In this document: positions 8,104 to 15,717 of the stretch, in pieces
How positions within the stretch are numbered: the stretch's first letter is position 1
Layout of the letters: each line of letters starts with the position of its first letter
Assembly (NCBI GenBank): GCA_025362095.1
Contig: JANYIJ010000071.1
Location: 1 to 35,678, forward strand
Origin: Gemmatimonadota bacterium
Lineage (GTDB): Bacteria > Gemmatimonadota > Gemmatimonadetes > Gemmatimonadales > Gemmatimonadaceae
Direction: 5' to 3'
Length of the DNA stretch: 35,678 nt
Notes under the pieces: generated by a model
What the model was told of the DNA's origin: nothing
Seen by the model: the letters and a program-made list of their open reading frames with translations, nothing else
The model's database searches: none
Translations under genes and position numbers: made by a program

Positions 8104-8613
8104 TTAGAATTGCCAGCGAGCGTCAGAAAGGTTCAAGAACTCGACATGCTTCGTGTCGAGATCGAGCACCGCCGCGGTAGGCGCCCCGTTGATCCAGCCG
8201 CATGCCTCGCCGGGATTGATAATCAAGGATTCGCCGCGCGTCTTCATCGACTGCTGATGTTCACTGCCATGCACGACCAGATGATGCGCTTTGATCGAGC
8301 GCGCGCTCACGTCGCCGATATCGTGCACGAGCAGAATCTTCACCTCGCCAATGGTGAGGCTGTGCGGCGATTCGAATAGCTCGTGCCCCATTCCCTGCTC
8401 CGCGAACGCCTTGAGCCCTTCGGGATCGCCATCGTTGCGCCCGAACACTCCGGCGAGCGCGACATTCGAGTCCTGAAACGGCTTCAGCGCAAACGGAGAG
8501 CAAAAATCTCCGGCGTGCAGCACCATGCCCACGCCGCGGTCCGTCATCTGCTTCAGCAGCTCAGCGATCGCGGGAATGCGATCGTGGGTGTCCGACATGA
8601 GTCCCACCAGCAT
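8104..8613 (-). CDS. YfcE/MJ0936-type metallophosphoesterase
   Basis: The 169-residue calcineurin-like phosphodiesterase has D8 and H10 (LMSDTHDR), D36 (LHAGDF), N60 (GVFGRNDGD) and H97 (LLVHDIG), all expected metal ligands or catalytic residues. The last motif, usually GHTH, reads GSEH (H115-G-S-E-H119), so one ligand position is Ser. LIINPGEACGWINGAPTAAV matches the family's C-terminus. Members cleave artificial and cyclic phosphodiesters; the cellular substrate is unknown. The start ATG at 8613 overlaps the lysA stop (ATGA), which fixes the start and implies translational coupling. Longer upstream frames run inside lysA. It is the last gene of the accD-lysA operon and is followed by a long palindrome. 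Confidence 0.88.
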   Translation of the reverse strand: MLVGLMSDTHDRIPAIAELLKQMTDRGVGMVLHAGDFCSPFALKPFQDSNVALAGVFGRNDGDPEGLKAFAEQGMGHELFESPHSLTIGEVKILLVHDIGDVSARSIKAHHLVVHGSEHQQSMKTRGESLIINPGEACGWINGAPTAAVLDLDTKHVEFLNLSDARWQF

Positions 8614-9896
8614 CAGGCATCCCTCCAGTCCGGGTGGGCCTGCTCGAGCCGCACGAGATCGTCGTACGTTTCGCGCGCGGTGACGACGGCGAACTTCGCG
8701 CCGTCGACCATCACCTCCGCCGCCTTCGGCCGAGCGTTGTAGTTCGACGACATCACGTAGCCATACGCTCCAGCGGTGTGGACCACGAGCAGATCGCCCG
8801 GCTCCACACTGTCCATCTCGCGATCCTGCGCCAGAAAATCTCCGCTCTCGCACACCGGCCCGACGACGTCCACCACAGCGCGCTCGCCGCTGGGCGTCGC
8901 GGATTCTATCAGATGGTATGCATCGTAGTGCGACGGCCGGAGAAGCTCCGTCATCCCCGCGTCGGCGATGACATAATCCTTGCCGCCGCTTCGCTTCCGG
9001 TAGAGCACGCGCGCCAGCAGCACGCCGCTCGCCGCGGAGAAAAAGCGGCCGGGCTCCACGATCAATTCAGCGTTCAGTTTCTTCAGCACAGGCGCGATCA
9101 CTGCGGCGAACGCGTCGAGGTCCGGCTCCGGATCGCCATCGTCGTACCGAACCGGCAATCCGCCGCCAACGTCCACATAGCGGATCTTCGTTCCCATCGC
9201 TGCGATTCGCCCAGCCAGTTCCATCAAACGATCGAGTCCTGCGCGATACGGCTCCAGCGTCGCGAGCTGCGATCCCACATGCATATCGAGACCGATCAGT
9301 TCGATGTGCTCCAGCCCGCGCGCGATTTTCACAAGCGCAAGTGCCTCATCGTGCGGAATGCCGAACTTGTGCCCGCGCGACCCAGTCGCGATGTACGCGT
9401 GAGAGTTTTCTACCGTTACGTCGGGATTGATGCGCAATCCAACCTGAGCAACGACGCCCAGTTCTCGCGCGACCGCCTCGAGCATCAGCAGCTCCGCCTC
9501 AGACTCGACGTTGATCAGCTTCACGCCGGCCTTCAATCCTTCGCGCAGTTCCCGGATGGTCTTGCCGACACCGCCGAAAATGATATCGTGGCCTTTGAAG
9601 CCCGCTCGCTGCGCGCGATGCAGCTCGCCGCCGCTCACGACATCCACTCCCGACCCCAGTTCGCGCAGCAGCGAGAGTATCGCCCGATTCCCATTTGCCT
9701 TCATCGCGTAGTGCACGCGGTGCTTCACGCCGGCAAGCGCGGCAGTCAGTCGCGAGTAGCGATCGCGAATGACGGCAGAGCTGTACACGAACACAGGCGT
9801 CCCCGCCTCCCGCGCGATCACCTCGGCGGAAACGTCTTCGCAGTAGAGCGCGCCGTCGCGGCGCGTGAACGCCGCCGTCAGTACGCTTTGGCCCAC
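8613..9896 (-). CDS. lysA: diaminopimelate decarboxylase
   Basis: LysA is the PLP enzyme that decarboxylates meso-diaminopimelate to lysine. The product of about 427 residues begins the family pattern at DGALYCEDVSAEVIARE. The PLP lysine is K66 in HYAMKANGN. The barrel continues with SGGELHRA, GLDMHVGSQL and VDVGGGLPVRY. The C-terminal beta domain carries EPGRFF, GPVCESGDFLA (active-site Cys) and GAYGYVMSSNYNARP. I chose the GTG at 9896, which overlaps the end of proS by 19 nt; the only other nearby option is a CTG at 9881. Longer in-frame extensions run through proS and are not LysA-like. It is coupled to the phosphoesterase gene downstream by ATGA. Confidence 0.93.
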   Translation of the reverse strand: MGQSVLTAAFTRRDGALYCEDVSAEVIAREAGTPVFVYSSAVIRDRYSRLTAALAGVKHRVHYAMKANGNRAILSLLRELGSGVDVVSGGELHRAQRAGFKGHDIIFGGVGKTIRELREGLKAGVKLINVESEAELLMLEAVARELGVVAQVGLRINPDVTVENSHAYIATGSRGHKFGIPHDEALALVKIARGLEHIELIGLDMHVGSQLATLEPYRAGLDRLMELAGRIAAMGTKIRYVDVGGGLPVRYDDGDPEPDLDAFAAVIAPVLKKLNAELIVEPGRFFSAASGVLLARVLYRKRSGGKDYVIADAGMTELLRPSHYDAYHLIESATPSGERAVVDVVGPVCESGDFLAQDREMDSVEPGDLLVVHTAGAYGYVMSSNYNARPKAAEVMVDGAKFAVVTARETYDDLVRLEQAHPDWRDA

Positions 9897-11347
9897 ACGA
9901 CCTCGTACTTGGCGGGCTGGCCCGTGACCAGACAGGTCCTGGGAGCCTCGGGCGAACGGAACTCCGCGTCGGGAATCACGCGAATCGTCGCCTTCGTCTC
10001 TTCTTTCACCTGCGCCTCGACGGCCGGATCGCCGTTCCAGCCTGCGTACACAAACCCGCCCGGCCCTTCCATGATTTCCTTGAAGCGATCGTATGTGATC
10101 GGCCCGCGATGCGACGCCGCTTCGCGCCGTGCGAGCGCGGCCGCGAACAAGTCGGACTGAATCGTCGCCAGCAATTTCGCCACAGACTCGGCGACCCCCG
10201 CCATCGGGATCGGCGCCTTCGCGCGAGTATCGCGGCGCGCGGAGAACACAGATTGTTTCTCGAGATCCTTCGGCCCGAGCTCGAGGCGCAGCGGAATACC
10301 GCGCAGCTCCCACTCGTAATACTTCGCACCCGAGCGCATGCCGTCACGAGCATCCACGTGCACTCGAAGGCGATCGTCGGGGCGGCCGGTCCAAGACGTG
10401 AGTTCCGCCTTGAGGCGATTCGCCGCTTCGATCATCTTCGCGCGCTCATCGTCCGTCTTCCAGATCGGAATGATCACAACTTCGATCGGCGCGAGCTTTG
10501 GCGGCGTGATCATCCCGTTGTCGTCGCCGTGCGACATCACGAGCCCGCCAACCATGCGCGTCGACACGCCCCAGCTGGTATTCCACGCGTGTTCGATCGA
10601 TCCCGATTCTGACTGAAACTTGAGATCGAAGGCTTTCGCAAAGTTCTGACCAAGATTGTGCGACGTGCCGGCCTGCAGCGCCTTGTTGTCCTGCATCATG
10701 GCCTCGATGCAGTACGTGCGCAGCGCGCCGGCAAATTTCTCGTTCTCGCTCTTGAGGCCCGTGAGCACGGGCATCGCCATCCACTCCTCGGCGAAGCGGC
10801 GATAAATGCCGAGGATCAGCAGCGTCTCAGCTTCCGCCTCATCGTGCGTGGCATGCGCCGTGTGCCCTTCCTGCCAGAGAAACTCGAGCGTGCGCAAGAA
10901 AAGGCGAGTGCGCATTTCCCAGCGGACGACATTCGCCCACTGGTTTATGAGAATCGGCAGGTCGCGATACGACTGCACCCACTTCGCGTACATGTGGTAA
11001 ATGATCGTCTCGCTCGTGGGGCGCACGACGAGATTTTCTTCGAGCTTCTTGCCGCCGCCATGCGTAACCACCGCGAGCTCCGGCGCAAATCCCTCGACAT
11101 GCTGCGCCTCCTTCTTCATGAAGCTCTCGGGAATGAAGAGCGGGAAGTAGGCGTTCTGATGTCCCGTCGCCTTGAACATGTCGTCGAGCGCGCGCTGCAT
11201 CCGCTCCCAAATTCCGTAGCCGTTGGGACGGATAACCATCGACCCTTTCACGGGCGAGTAATCAGCGAGCTCGGCGCGTAGAACAACCTCGTTGTACCAG
11301 GCGCTGAAATCTTCGGTGCGGGTGGTGAGCTTCTTGTCGTCAGCCAT
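9878..11347 (-). CDS. proS: prolyl-tRNA synthetase, archaeal/eukaryote-like (short) type
   Basis: ProS charges tRNA-Pro with proline in the cytoplasm. The 489-residue protein lacks the roughly 180-residue editing insertion of typical bacterial ProRS and matches the short archaeal-like type. Class II motif 1 lies around GSMVIRPNGYGIWERMQ, motif 2 is RTLEFLWQEGHTAHAT, and motif 3 lies around VMSHGDDNGMITPPKLAP. An anticodon-binding domain follows. The C-terminal extension ends in a terminal Tyr (WAKAY), as expected for this type. The ATG at 11347 overlaps the hisS stop (ATGA), so hisS and proS are translationally coupled. Bacteria with this type usually lack the long form; that cannot be checked here. 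Confidence 0.95.
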   Translation of the reverse strand: MADDKKLTTRTEDFSAWYNEVVLRAELADYSPVKGSMVIRPNGYGIWERMQRALDDMFKATGHQNAYFPLFIPESFMKKEAQHVEGFAPELAVVTHGGGKKLEENLVVRPTSETIIYHMYAKWVQSYRDLPILINQWANVVRWEMRTRLFLRTLEFLWQEGHTAHATHDEAEAETLLILGIYRRFAEEWMAMPVLTGLKSENEKFAGALRTYCIEAMMQDNKALQAGTSHNLGQNFAKAFDLKFQSESGSIEHAWNTSWGVSTRMVGGLVMSHGDDNGMITPPKLAPIEVVIIPIWKTDDERAKMIEAANRLKAELTSWTGRPDDRLRVHVDARDGMRSGAKYYEWELRGIPLRLELGPKDLEKQSVFSARRDTRAKAPIPMAGVAESVAKLLATIQSDLFAAALARREAASHRGPITYDRFKEIMEGPGGFVYAGWNGDPAVEAQVKEETKATIRVIPDAEFRSPEAPRTCLVTGQPAKYEVVWAKAY

Positions 11348-12726
11348 CAGTCGTTACTTGGTGTCTTGAGGGAAATGTTCTCGCGGAACCAGCTCTTCAG
11401 TGCGGCGATCGCGGTGGCATCGTTGCCGAGCAACGGTCGGGCGGCGAATTCGTGCTTCGGTGCCTCCTTCAGCTTGCCGATGATTCCCTGCACCAAGACC
11501 TTCGATCCCGGTTGGAACAGCATGACCGCGCGGGCGCCGGACTTCTTCGCGTTGTCCACCTGATTGCGCTCGGGCTGCGTCTGGTACTTCTCGGCGCTGA
11601 GCGCGTAATCCACGCTGAAACCTGCGTCGCGGAGCACATGCACGAGGCGGAGCGCGTCGCCGATTGGATGTTCGAGCGCGCCGTTTCCGCCAACGAAGAA
11701 CAGATCCGCGCCGGTGCCCGCGCTTTCCGGCATCAAATGACGCTCTTTCAGCAACTCGCCGAGCACGACGTCTCCCATGCCGAATCCGAGCGCGGGGAGA
11801 TCGGCGCCGCCGAGATCGTTTAACAGATTGTCGTAGCGCCCGCCGCCGCAGATTGCGCGGAGTTCGCCTTTGGCATCGAACAGCTCGAACACGATTCCCG
11901 TGTAGTATGCGAGACCGCGGACGATCGAAAGATCGATATCAACCCAGTCACGCACGCCGAGCGATTGCAGGTGCGCGAGGTATGTCGTGACGCGCGCGAT
12001 GTGCGGTTTGACAGCGTCGGCGTTCGCAAGTTCGGCTCGCAGACTGGCGAGGTCTTTCACTGTCGCGAGCTCAAGCACGGCTTCGACCATCACCATTGAA
12101 AGCCCTGCCTCGGTCAGTTTCGTGACTGCGACGTCGCGGGGTTGCCGCGCGATCTTGTCGAGCACCCCGTAGGCCGCGGCCTGCGCGCGTTCGTCGCGTA
12201 CGCCGATCTCAATGAGAAGCGCATTGAGCAGCCGGCGATCAGAGACCCGCGCCCGCACATCGTTGGAATCGAGCCCGAGCTCTTTCATGATCGAAATCGC
12301 AACCGTAAGCAGCTCGGCATCGGCCAGTTCGCTCGCCTCGCCGACGATATCGACGTTCAACTGAAAGTGTTCGCGAAGCCGTCCGCGTTGCGCCCGCTCG
12401 TACCTGAACAGCTGCGGAATCGAGAACCAGCGCACGGGCTTCCGGAGCGCGTTCGCGCGTTCCGCGACCATGCGCGCGAACGTGGGCGTCATCTCGGGAC
12501 GCATCGCGACCTCGCGGCCGCCTTTATCCGTGAAGTTGTAGAGCTGGCCGGCGATCTCGTCGCCGCTCTTCCTGGTGTAGAGATCCAGCGGTTCGAGTGG
12601 GGGGCCATCGTATTCCACAAACGCGAAGCGACGGGCGACTTCACGCCAGGCCTCAAAAATGTGGGCCCGCTGCGCGAACTCGTCTGGATAGAAGTCTCTG
12701 AACCCGGGAAGCGCTCCGCCTGCCAT
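11347..12726 (-). CDS. hisS: histidyl-tRNA synthetase
   Basis: HisS charges tRNA-His. The 459-residue protein has the class II catalytic core: GALPGFRDFYPDE at the N-terminus, the motif 1 region, AMRPEMTPTFARMVAER, and motif 2 FRYERAQRGRLREHFQLNVD. The histidine-specific loop is VRGLAYYTGIVFELF, where most homologues read LVRGLDYYTG, and motif 3 is CGGGRYDNL followed by GFGMGDVVL. The anticodon-binding domain occupies the last 100 residues or so. I chose the ATG at 12726, which lies 8 nt after the folC stop; a longer in-frame stretch upstream is inside folC. The gene is coupled to proS by ATGA. Confidence 0.95.
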   Translation of the reverse strand: MAGGALPGFRDFYPDEFAQRAHIFEAWREVARRFAFVEYDGPPLEPLDLYTRKSGDEIAGQLYNFTDKGGREVAMRPEMTPTFARMVAERANALRKPVRWFSIPQLFRYERAQRGRLREHFQLNVDIVGEASELADAELLTVAISIMKELGLDSNDVRARVSDRRLLNALLIEIGVRDERAQAAAYGVLDKIARQPRDVAVTKLTEAGLSMVMVEAVLELATVKDLASLRAELANADAVKPHIARVTTYLAHLQSLGVRDWVDIDLSIVRGLAYYTGIVFELFDAKGELRAICGGGRYDNLLNDLGGADLPALGFGMGDVVLGELLKERHLMPESAGTGADLFFVGGNGALEHPIGDALRLVHVLRDAGFSVDYALSAEKYQTQPERNQVDNAKKSGARAVMLFQPGSKVLVQGIIGKLKEAPKHEFAARPLLGNDATAIAALKSWFRENISLKTPSND

Positions 12727-12734
12727 CCCTAAAG

Positions 12735-14012
12735 CTAGCCGCCCGTCGGACTTACCTCCAGACGGGCCATGGCGTCGCCCACTGTGTGAAACGACCCAGT
12801 AATGAGCACTGTGGCGCCCTCCGCCGCCCCTCTTACGAGCGCCCGCTCGAAGTCCCGGATCACCTCGGCGTTCCACCCCCGCTCCAAGGCGTAGTTCAGC
12901 GGCTCGGGAATGCTCCAGGCCCGGCTCGACGGCGCTGTGGGCGCGTTGGTGAGGATGAACCGCTCAACCGAGGGCGCGAGCGCGTCCATGATGCCACGCC
13001 AGTCTTTGTCCGAGAGGACGCTTAGCACGGCGACAATCGGCTTTGGCGGAGCGATCGCCGCGAGGGTGCTCGCAAGCACCGCGGCGCCGGCCGGGTTGTG
13101 CGCGACGTCGAACAGGTACTTCCCCACGCGCTGGAATCGCCCTGGCAGTCGCACCCGTGGCAGTCCTGCCTGAATCTCGGCGTCGCTTGCCGCGAATTCG
13201 GGAGGCAGTGCGCGCAGCATGGCTATCGCGACGGCGGAGTTGCCCGCCTGGTGTGCGCCGAGCAGCGGCGTGGTGAAGGTGCGCTGCCCAAGAGTAAACG
13301 TCGTGCCGTTCGCGCCGACATGAATGTCCAGCGGCCCGCCGTCGTCATAGACCACATGGATCGGCGCCGCGCCATGCCTTCGCGCGTGCGAGGCGAGCAG
13401 CGCGCGAATCGTGGGATCGGGATCGCCGACGATCGCGGGGACGCCGCGCTTGAAGATCCCGGCTTTCTCGAATGCGATCTCCTCGAGCGTGACGCCGAGA
13501 TATTCGACGTGATCGATGCCGATGGTCGAGACGCCGGCAACAAGCGGAGTGATGACGTTCGTGGCATCGAGCCGGCCGCCGAGCCCAGTCTCGATCACGG
13601 CGACATCGACGTCCGCTTCGGCGAAAAACTCGAACGCCATCGCCGTGGTCGCTTCGAAGAATGTGGCGCCGAGCCGTTCGACTTCGGGCGTCCACTTGTC
13701 GACGAAATCGACGATGCGCTCGGGCGCCACCGGCGCGCCGTCGATCAGAAATCGCTCGCGAAAATCGATGAGGTGGGGCGAGGTGTACACTGCGGTGCGC
13801 AGACCCTTCGCGCGCAGAACGGCTTCGAGCGTCGCACAGACGCTTCCTTTGCCGTTGGTGCCCGCGACGTGGATTGTGCGGATGCGGCGGTGAGGATTGC
13901 CAAGCGATTCGAGGAATGCTTCAACCCGCTCAAGACCAAGCCGCCAGATTCCGGTGGTGCGCGCGTAGAGAAAATCGAGCGCGTCGCCGTACGTTCTCAG
14001 CTCGAGGCCCAC
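12735..14012 (-). CDS. folC: folylpolyglutamate synthase / dihydrofolate synthase
   Basis: FolC adds glutamates to (dihydro)folate in an ATP-dependent Mur-ligase-like reaction. The 425-residue product has the P-loop AGTNGKGSV at residues 50-58, then TSPHLIDFRERF, FEATTAMAFEFFAE, the family stretch VIETGLGGRLDATNVITP, and IGIDHVEYLG. The C-terminal Mur domain includes FDVAHNPAGAAVL. Length is normal. Translation starts at GTG 14012, which lies inside the last codons of accD (16-nt overlap). The accD-folC pairing is common in bacteria. Whether it does both reactions or only the polyglutamylation cannot be told without folP/folA context. Confidence 0.94.
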   Translation of the reverse strand: MGLELRTYGDALDFLYARTTGIWRLGLERVEAFLESLGNPHRRIRTIHVAGTNGKGSVCATLEAVLRAKGLRTAVYTSPHLIDFRERFLIDGAPVAPERIVDFVDKWTPEVERLGATFFEATTAMAFEFFAEADVDVAVIETGLGGRLDATNVITPLVAGVSTIGIDHVEYLGVTLEEIAFEKAGIFKRGVPAIVGDPDPTIRALLASHARRHGAAPIHVVYDDGGPLDIHVGANGTTFTLGQRTFTTPLLGAHQAGNSAVAIAMLRALPPEFAASDAEIQAGLPRVRLPGRFQRVGKYLFDVAHNPAGAAVLASTLAAIAPPKPIVAVLSVLSDKDWRGIMDALAPSVERFILTNAPTAPSSRAWSIPEPLNYALERGWNAEVIRDFERALVRGAAEGATVLITGSFHTVGDAMARLEVSPTGG

Positions 14013-14860
14013 CCGGTGGCGGCGGGCTTGCCGCTCATGTGCCGCAGCAGCTGGCCGACGGTTTGTTTGAGCAGCCCGCGATGCACGACGCTGTCGACCA
14101 TGCCATGATCGAGCAGGAACTCGGCGGTCTGGAATCCTTCGGGGAGATCTTGTCCGAGCGTTTGCTTGATGACGCGGGGACCGGCGAACCCAACCACGGC
14201 GCCCGGCTCCGCGAGAATGGCGTCGCCGAGCATGGCGAAGCTTGCGCTCACGCCGCCGGTAGTGGGATTGGTGAGAATAGAGACGTAGGGAATGCGCCGC
14301 TCGGCGAGCTGCGAGAGCACCGCCGAGGTCTTGGCCATTTGCATGAGCGAGAGCACGCCTTCCTGCATGCGCGCGCCGCCCGAGGCGGAGACGATGATGA
14401 GCGGGAATTTCTTCTCGAGAGAGCGCTGGCCGAGCCGGGCTATTTTCTCGCCGACAACGGAGCCCATAGAGCCGCCCATGAACGCGAAGTCCATTACGCC
14501 AACATTCACGGGCATTTTTTCCATCGTGCCGGTGGCGGTGATGATCGCGTCGCTATCACCGGCGTTGGCGTGCGCCTTTTTGAGGCGGCCGGGATATTCG
14601 GGAAAGGTCAGCGGATCGACCGAGCGGAGGTCGGTATCCTTTTCTTCGATTGAGCCATCATCCAAAAGGATGTTGATGTAATCGATGGCTCTAATGCGGC
14701 GGTGAAAGTCGCAGTTGGGGCAGACGTTATGGGTTTTGTTGAAGTTTTCGCGGATGTCAGTGTGGCCGCAGGATTCACACTTTTCCCAGACGTCGGCGGG
14801 GATTTCTAGCCGGGCGCCTTTGGGTTGTCGGAGTTTCTTTTCTTTTCTGAACCATGCCAT
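13997..14860 (-). CDS. accD: acetyl-CoA carboxylase carboxyltransferase subunit beta
   Basis: AccD with AccA transfers the carboxyl group from biotin to acetyl-CoA in fatty acid synthesis. The 287-residue protein has the N-terminal zinc ribbon with C28, C31, C47 and C50 (CESC...CPNC). The crotonase-like core follows, with FMGGSMGSVVGEKI, the oxyanion-loop region SASGGARMQEG, and TNPTTGGVSASFAMLGD. Length and motifs are standard. The ATG at 14860 is preceded directly by TAAGGA, which is unusually close for a ribosome site. It is the first gene of the accD-folC-hisS-proS-lysA-phosphoesterase unit. The sequence upstream (14861-14902) shows no clear promoter, and beyond it lies the repeat-flanked four-helix-bundle cassette. 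Confidence 0.96.
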   Translation of the reverse strand: MAWFRKEKKLRQPKGARLEIPADVWEKCESCGHTDIRENFNKTHNVCPNCDFHRRIRAIDYINILLDDGSIEEKDTDLRSVDPLTFPEYPGRLKKAHANAGDSDAIITATGTMEKMPVNVGVMDFAFMGGSMGSVVGEKIARLGQRSLEKKFPLIIVSASGGARMQEGVLSLMQMAKTSAVLSQLAERRIPYVSILTNPTTGGVSASFAMLGDAILAEPGAVVGFAGPRVIKQTLGQDLPEGFQTAEFLLDHGMVDSVVHRGLLKQTVGQLLRHMSGKPAATGWASS

Positions 14861-14902
14861 TCCTTAATGTCGCGGATAGGGACTGAACTCACAACTCGTG
14901 GA

Positions 14903-14979
14903 GGGGTGAGATGGGAGGCCAGTCTAGAGGGGCGAGGGCCAGGGGTGAGCGGGGCGATTTAGGGGCGTAGGGGTGAGCG
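14903..14979. repeat. inverted-repeat arm 1 of the four-helix-bundle cassette
   Basis: This G-rich arm is the inverted counterpart of 15641-15717. Over the outer 56 nt (14903-14958 against 15662-15717) 50 positions pair without gaps, including a perfect 30-nt block (14929-14958). Over the next 21 nt about 16 more match. It lies between the four-helix-bundle gene and the accD start. The spacer 14980-15082 holds no gene; it contains a 14-nt near-direct repeat (CTCGGCGCTTCTCG / CTCGGCGTTTCTCG) around 15023-15056. Confidence 0.88.
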
Positions 14980-15082
14980 CGAGAAGCTAGGGGGCAGGAC
15001 TGCGTTGACCTTGCGACGCCTCCTCGGCGCTTCTCGACACTGCTCGGCGTTTCTCGCGACTTCACGACACCGCTGTTCACGG

Positions 15083-15526
15083 CTAAATGAGCTGAGATCG
15101 TGGGGGTTTGGTGGCGAGCCATTTCTGCGCGCCGACTAAAATCCGGCGAAGTTCTGCGAGTTGCTCGAACCGCAGCTCTGCGGCCTCCGGCTCGAGCTCC
15201 TCAGCGATGGCTCGATACCAGGTGAAGCTCTCTCGCAGCGAGCCGAGTGCGATTCCGAAGCAACGAGAGCGATCGGCTGCTGAACTTCGGCCGAACCCTT
15301 CGGCGATATTTGCGCTGATAGACGCGACGGCCCGCAAAAGCTGTTCAGTTTGATGAGGGAAGGCGCGGTGGACTCGCAACGCTTGAACGTCTCGCGTGGC
15401 GAGATCGAGCATGTATAGCGCGACCCGATACGCATGGAATTTCCACATGTGATCTTCGCGCAGGCTCGGCGGAATACAAGCTTCCCAAGCCCGGAAGTGT
15501 TCATCGTGAATGATGGGCATGCGCAA
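15083..15526 (-). CDS. four-helix-bundle protein (23S rRNA intervening-sequence/S23 family)
   Basis: The 147-residue protein matches the four-helix-bundle family first seen encoded in intervening sequences of 23S rRNA. Diagnostic pieces are FPHQTEQLLRAVASISANIA, EGFGRSS, RCFGIALGSLRESFTWYRA and a last helix FEQLAELRRILVGAQKWLA. The related Avd protein works with reverse transcriptases of diversity-generating retroelements, but no such partner is visible here. The molecular role of stand-alone members is unknown; nucleic-acid binding is a family-level guess. The TTG at 15526 has GAGG 7 nt upstream; an ATG at 15520 would give a product two residues shorter. The gene lies in the loop between two long inverted-repeat arms, in the same direction as rodA. 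Confidence 0.85.
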   Translation of the reverse strand: MRMPIIHDEHFRAWEACIPPSLREDHMWKFHAYRVALYMLDLATRDVQALRVHRAFPHQTEQLLRAVASISANIAEGFGRSSAADRSRCFGIALGSLRESFTWYRAIAEELEPEAAELRFEQLAELRRILVGAQKWLATKPPRSQLI

Positions 15527-15604
15527 TGATGAACCTCGCGCGACCCAACAGTGTCACCCCCGCATTGCGTCGAGAATCGTTTTACGCCACGCCGTCGCGA
15601 GGCC

Positions 15605-15650
15605 TCGCCCCTAGTGCTCGCCCCTAGTGCTCGCCCCTAGTGCTCGCCCC
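15605..15650. repeat. 13-bp tandem repeat, about 3.5 copies
   Basis: The unit TCGCCCCTAGTGC is repeated three times without change (15605-15643), followed by half a copy (TCGCCCC). It overlaps the inner end of inverted-repeat arm 2. The remaining upstream gap of the four-helix-bundle gene (15527-15604) shows no gene. Confidence 0.9.
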
Positions 15651-15717
15651 TTCGCCGCTAGATCGCCCCGCTCACCCCTGGCCCTCGCCCCTAGAGCCTC
15701 CCCTCCCATCTCTCCCC
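15641..15717. repeat. inverted-repeat arm 2 of the four-helix-bundle cassette, abutting the rodA stop
   Basis: This is the partner of 14903-14979. Its outer end (15717) coincides with the last base of the rodA TAG, so on the mRNA the arm begins directly at the stop codon. With arm 1 it can close a stem of about 77 bp around a loop that contains the four-helix-bundle gene. Confidence 0.88.

Noticed and set aside
15083-15526. Diversity-generating retroelement accessory gene (avd)
   Set aside because: The protein fold family is related, but no reverse transcriptase, template repeat or variable repeat is present in the window.
15605-15650. Possible CRISPR array
   Set aside because: The copies are directly adjacent 13-bp units with no spacers, and there are no cas genes nearby.
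14903-15717. Standard insertion sequence
   Set aside because: There are inverted repeats, but the only gene between them is not a transposase, and I see no direct target duplication outside 14903 or 15717.
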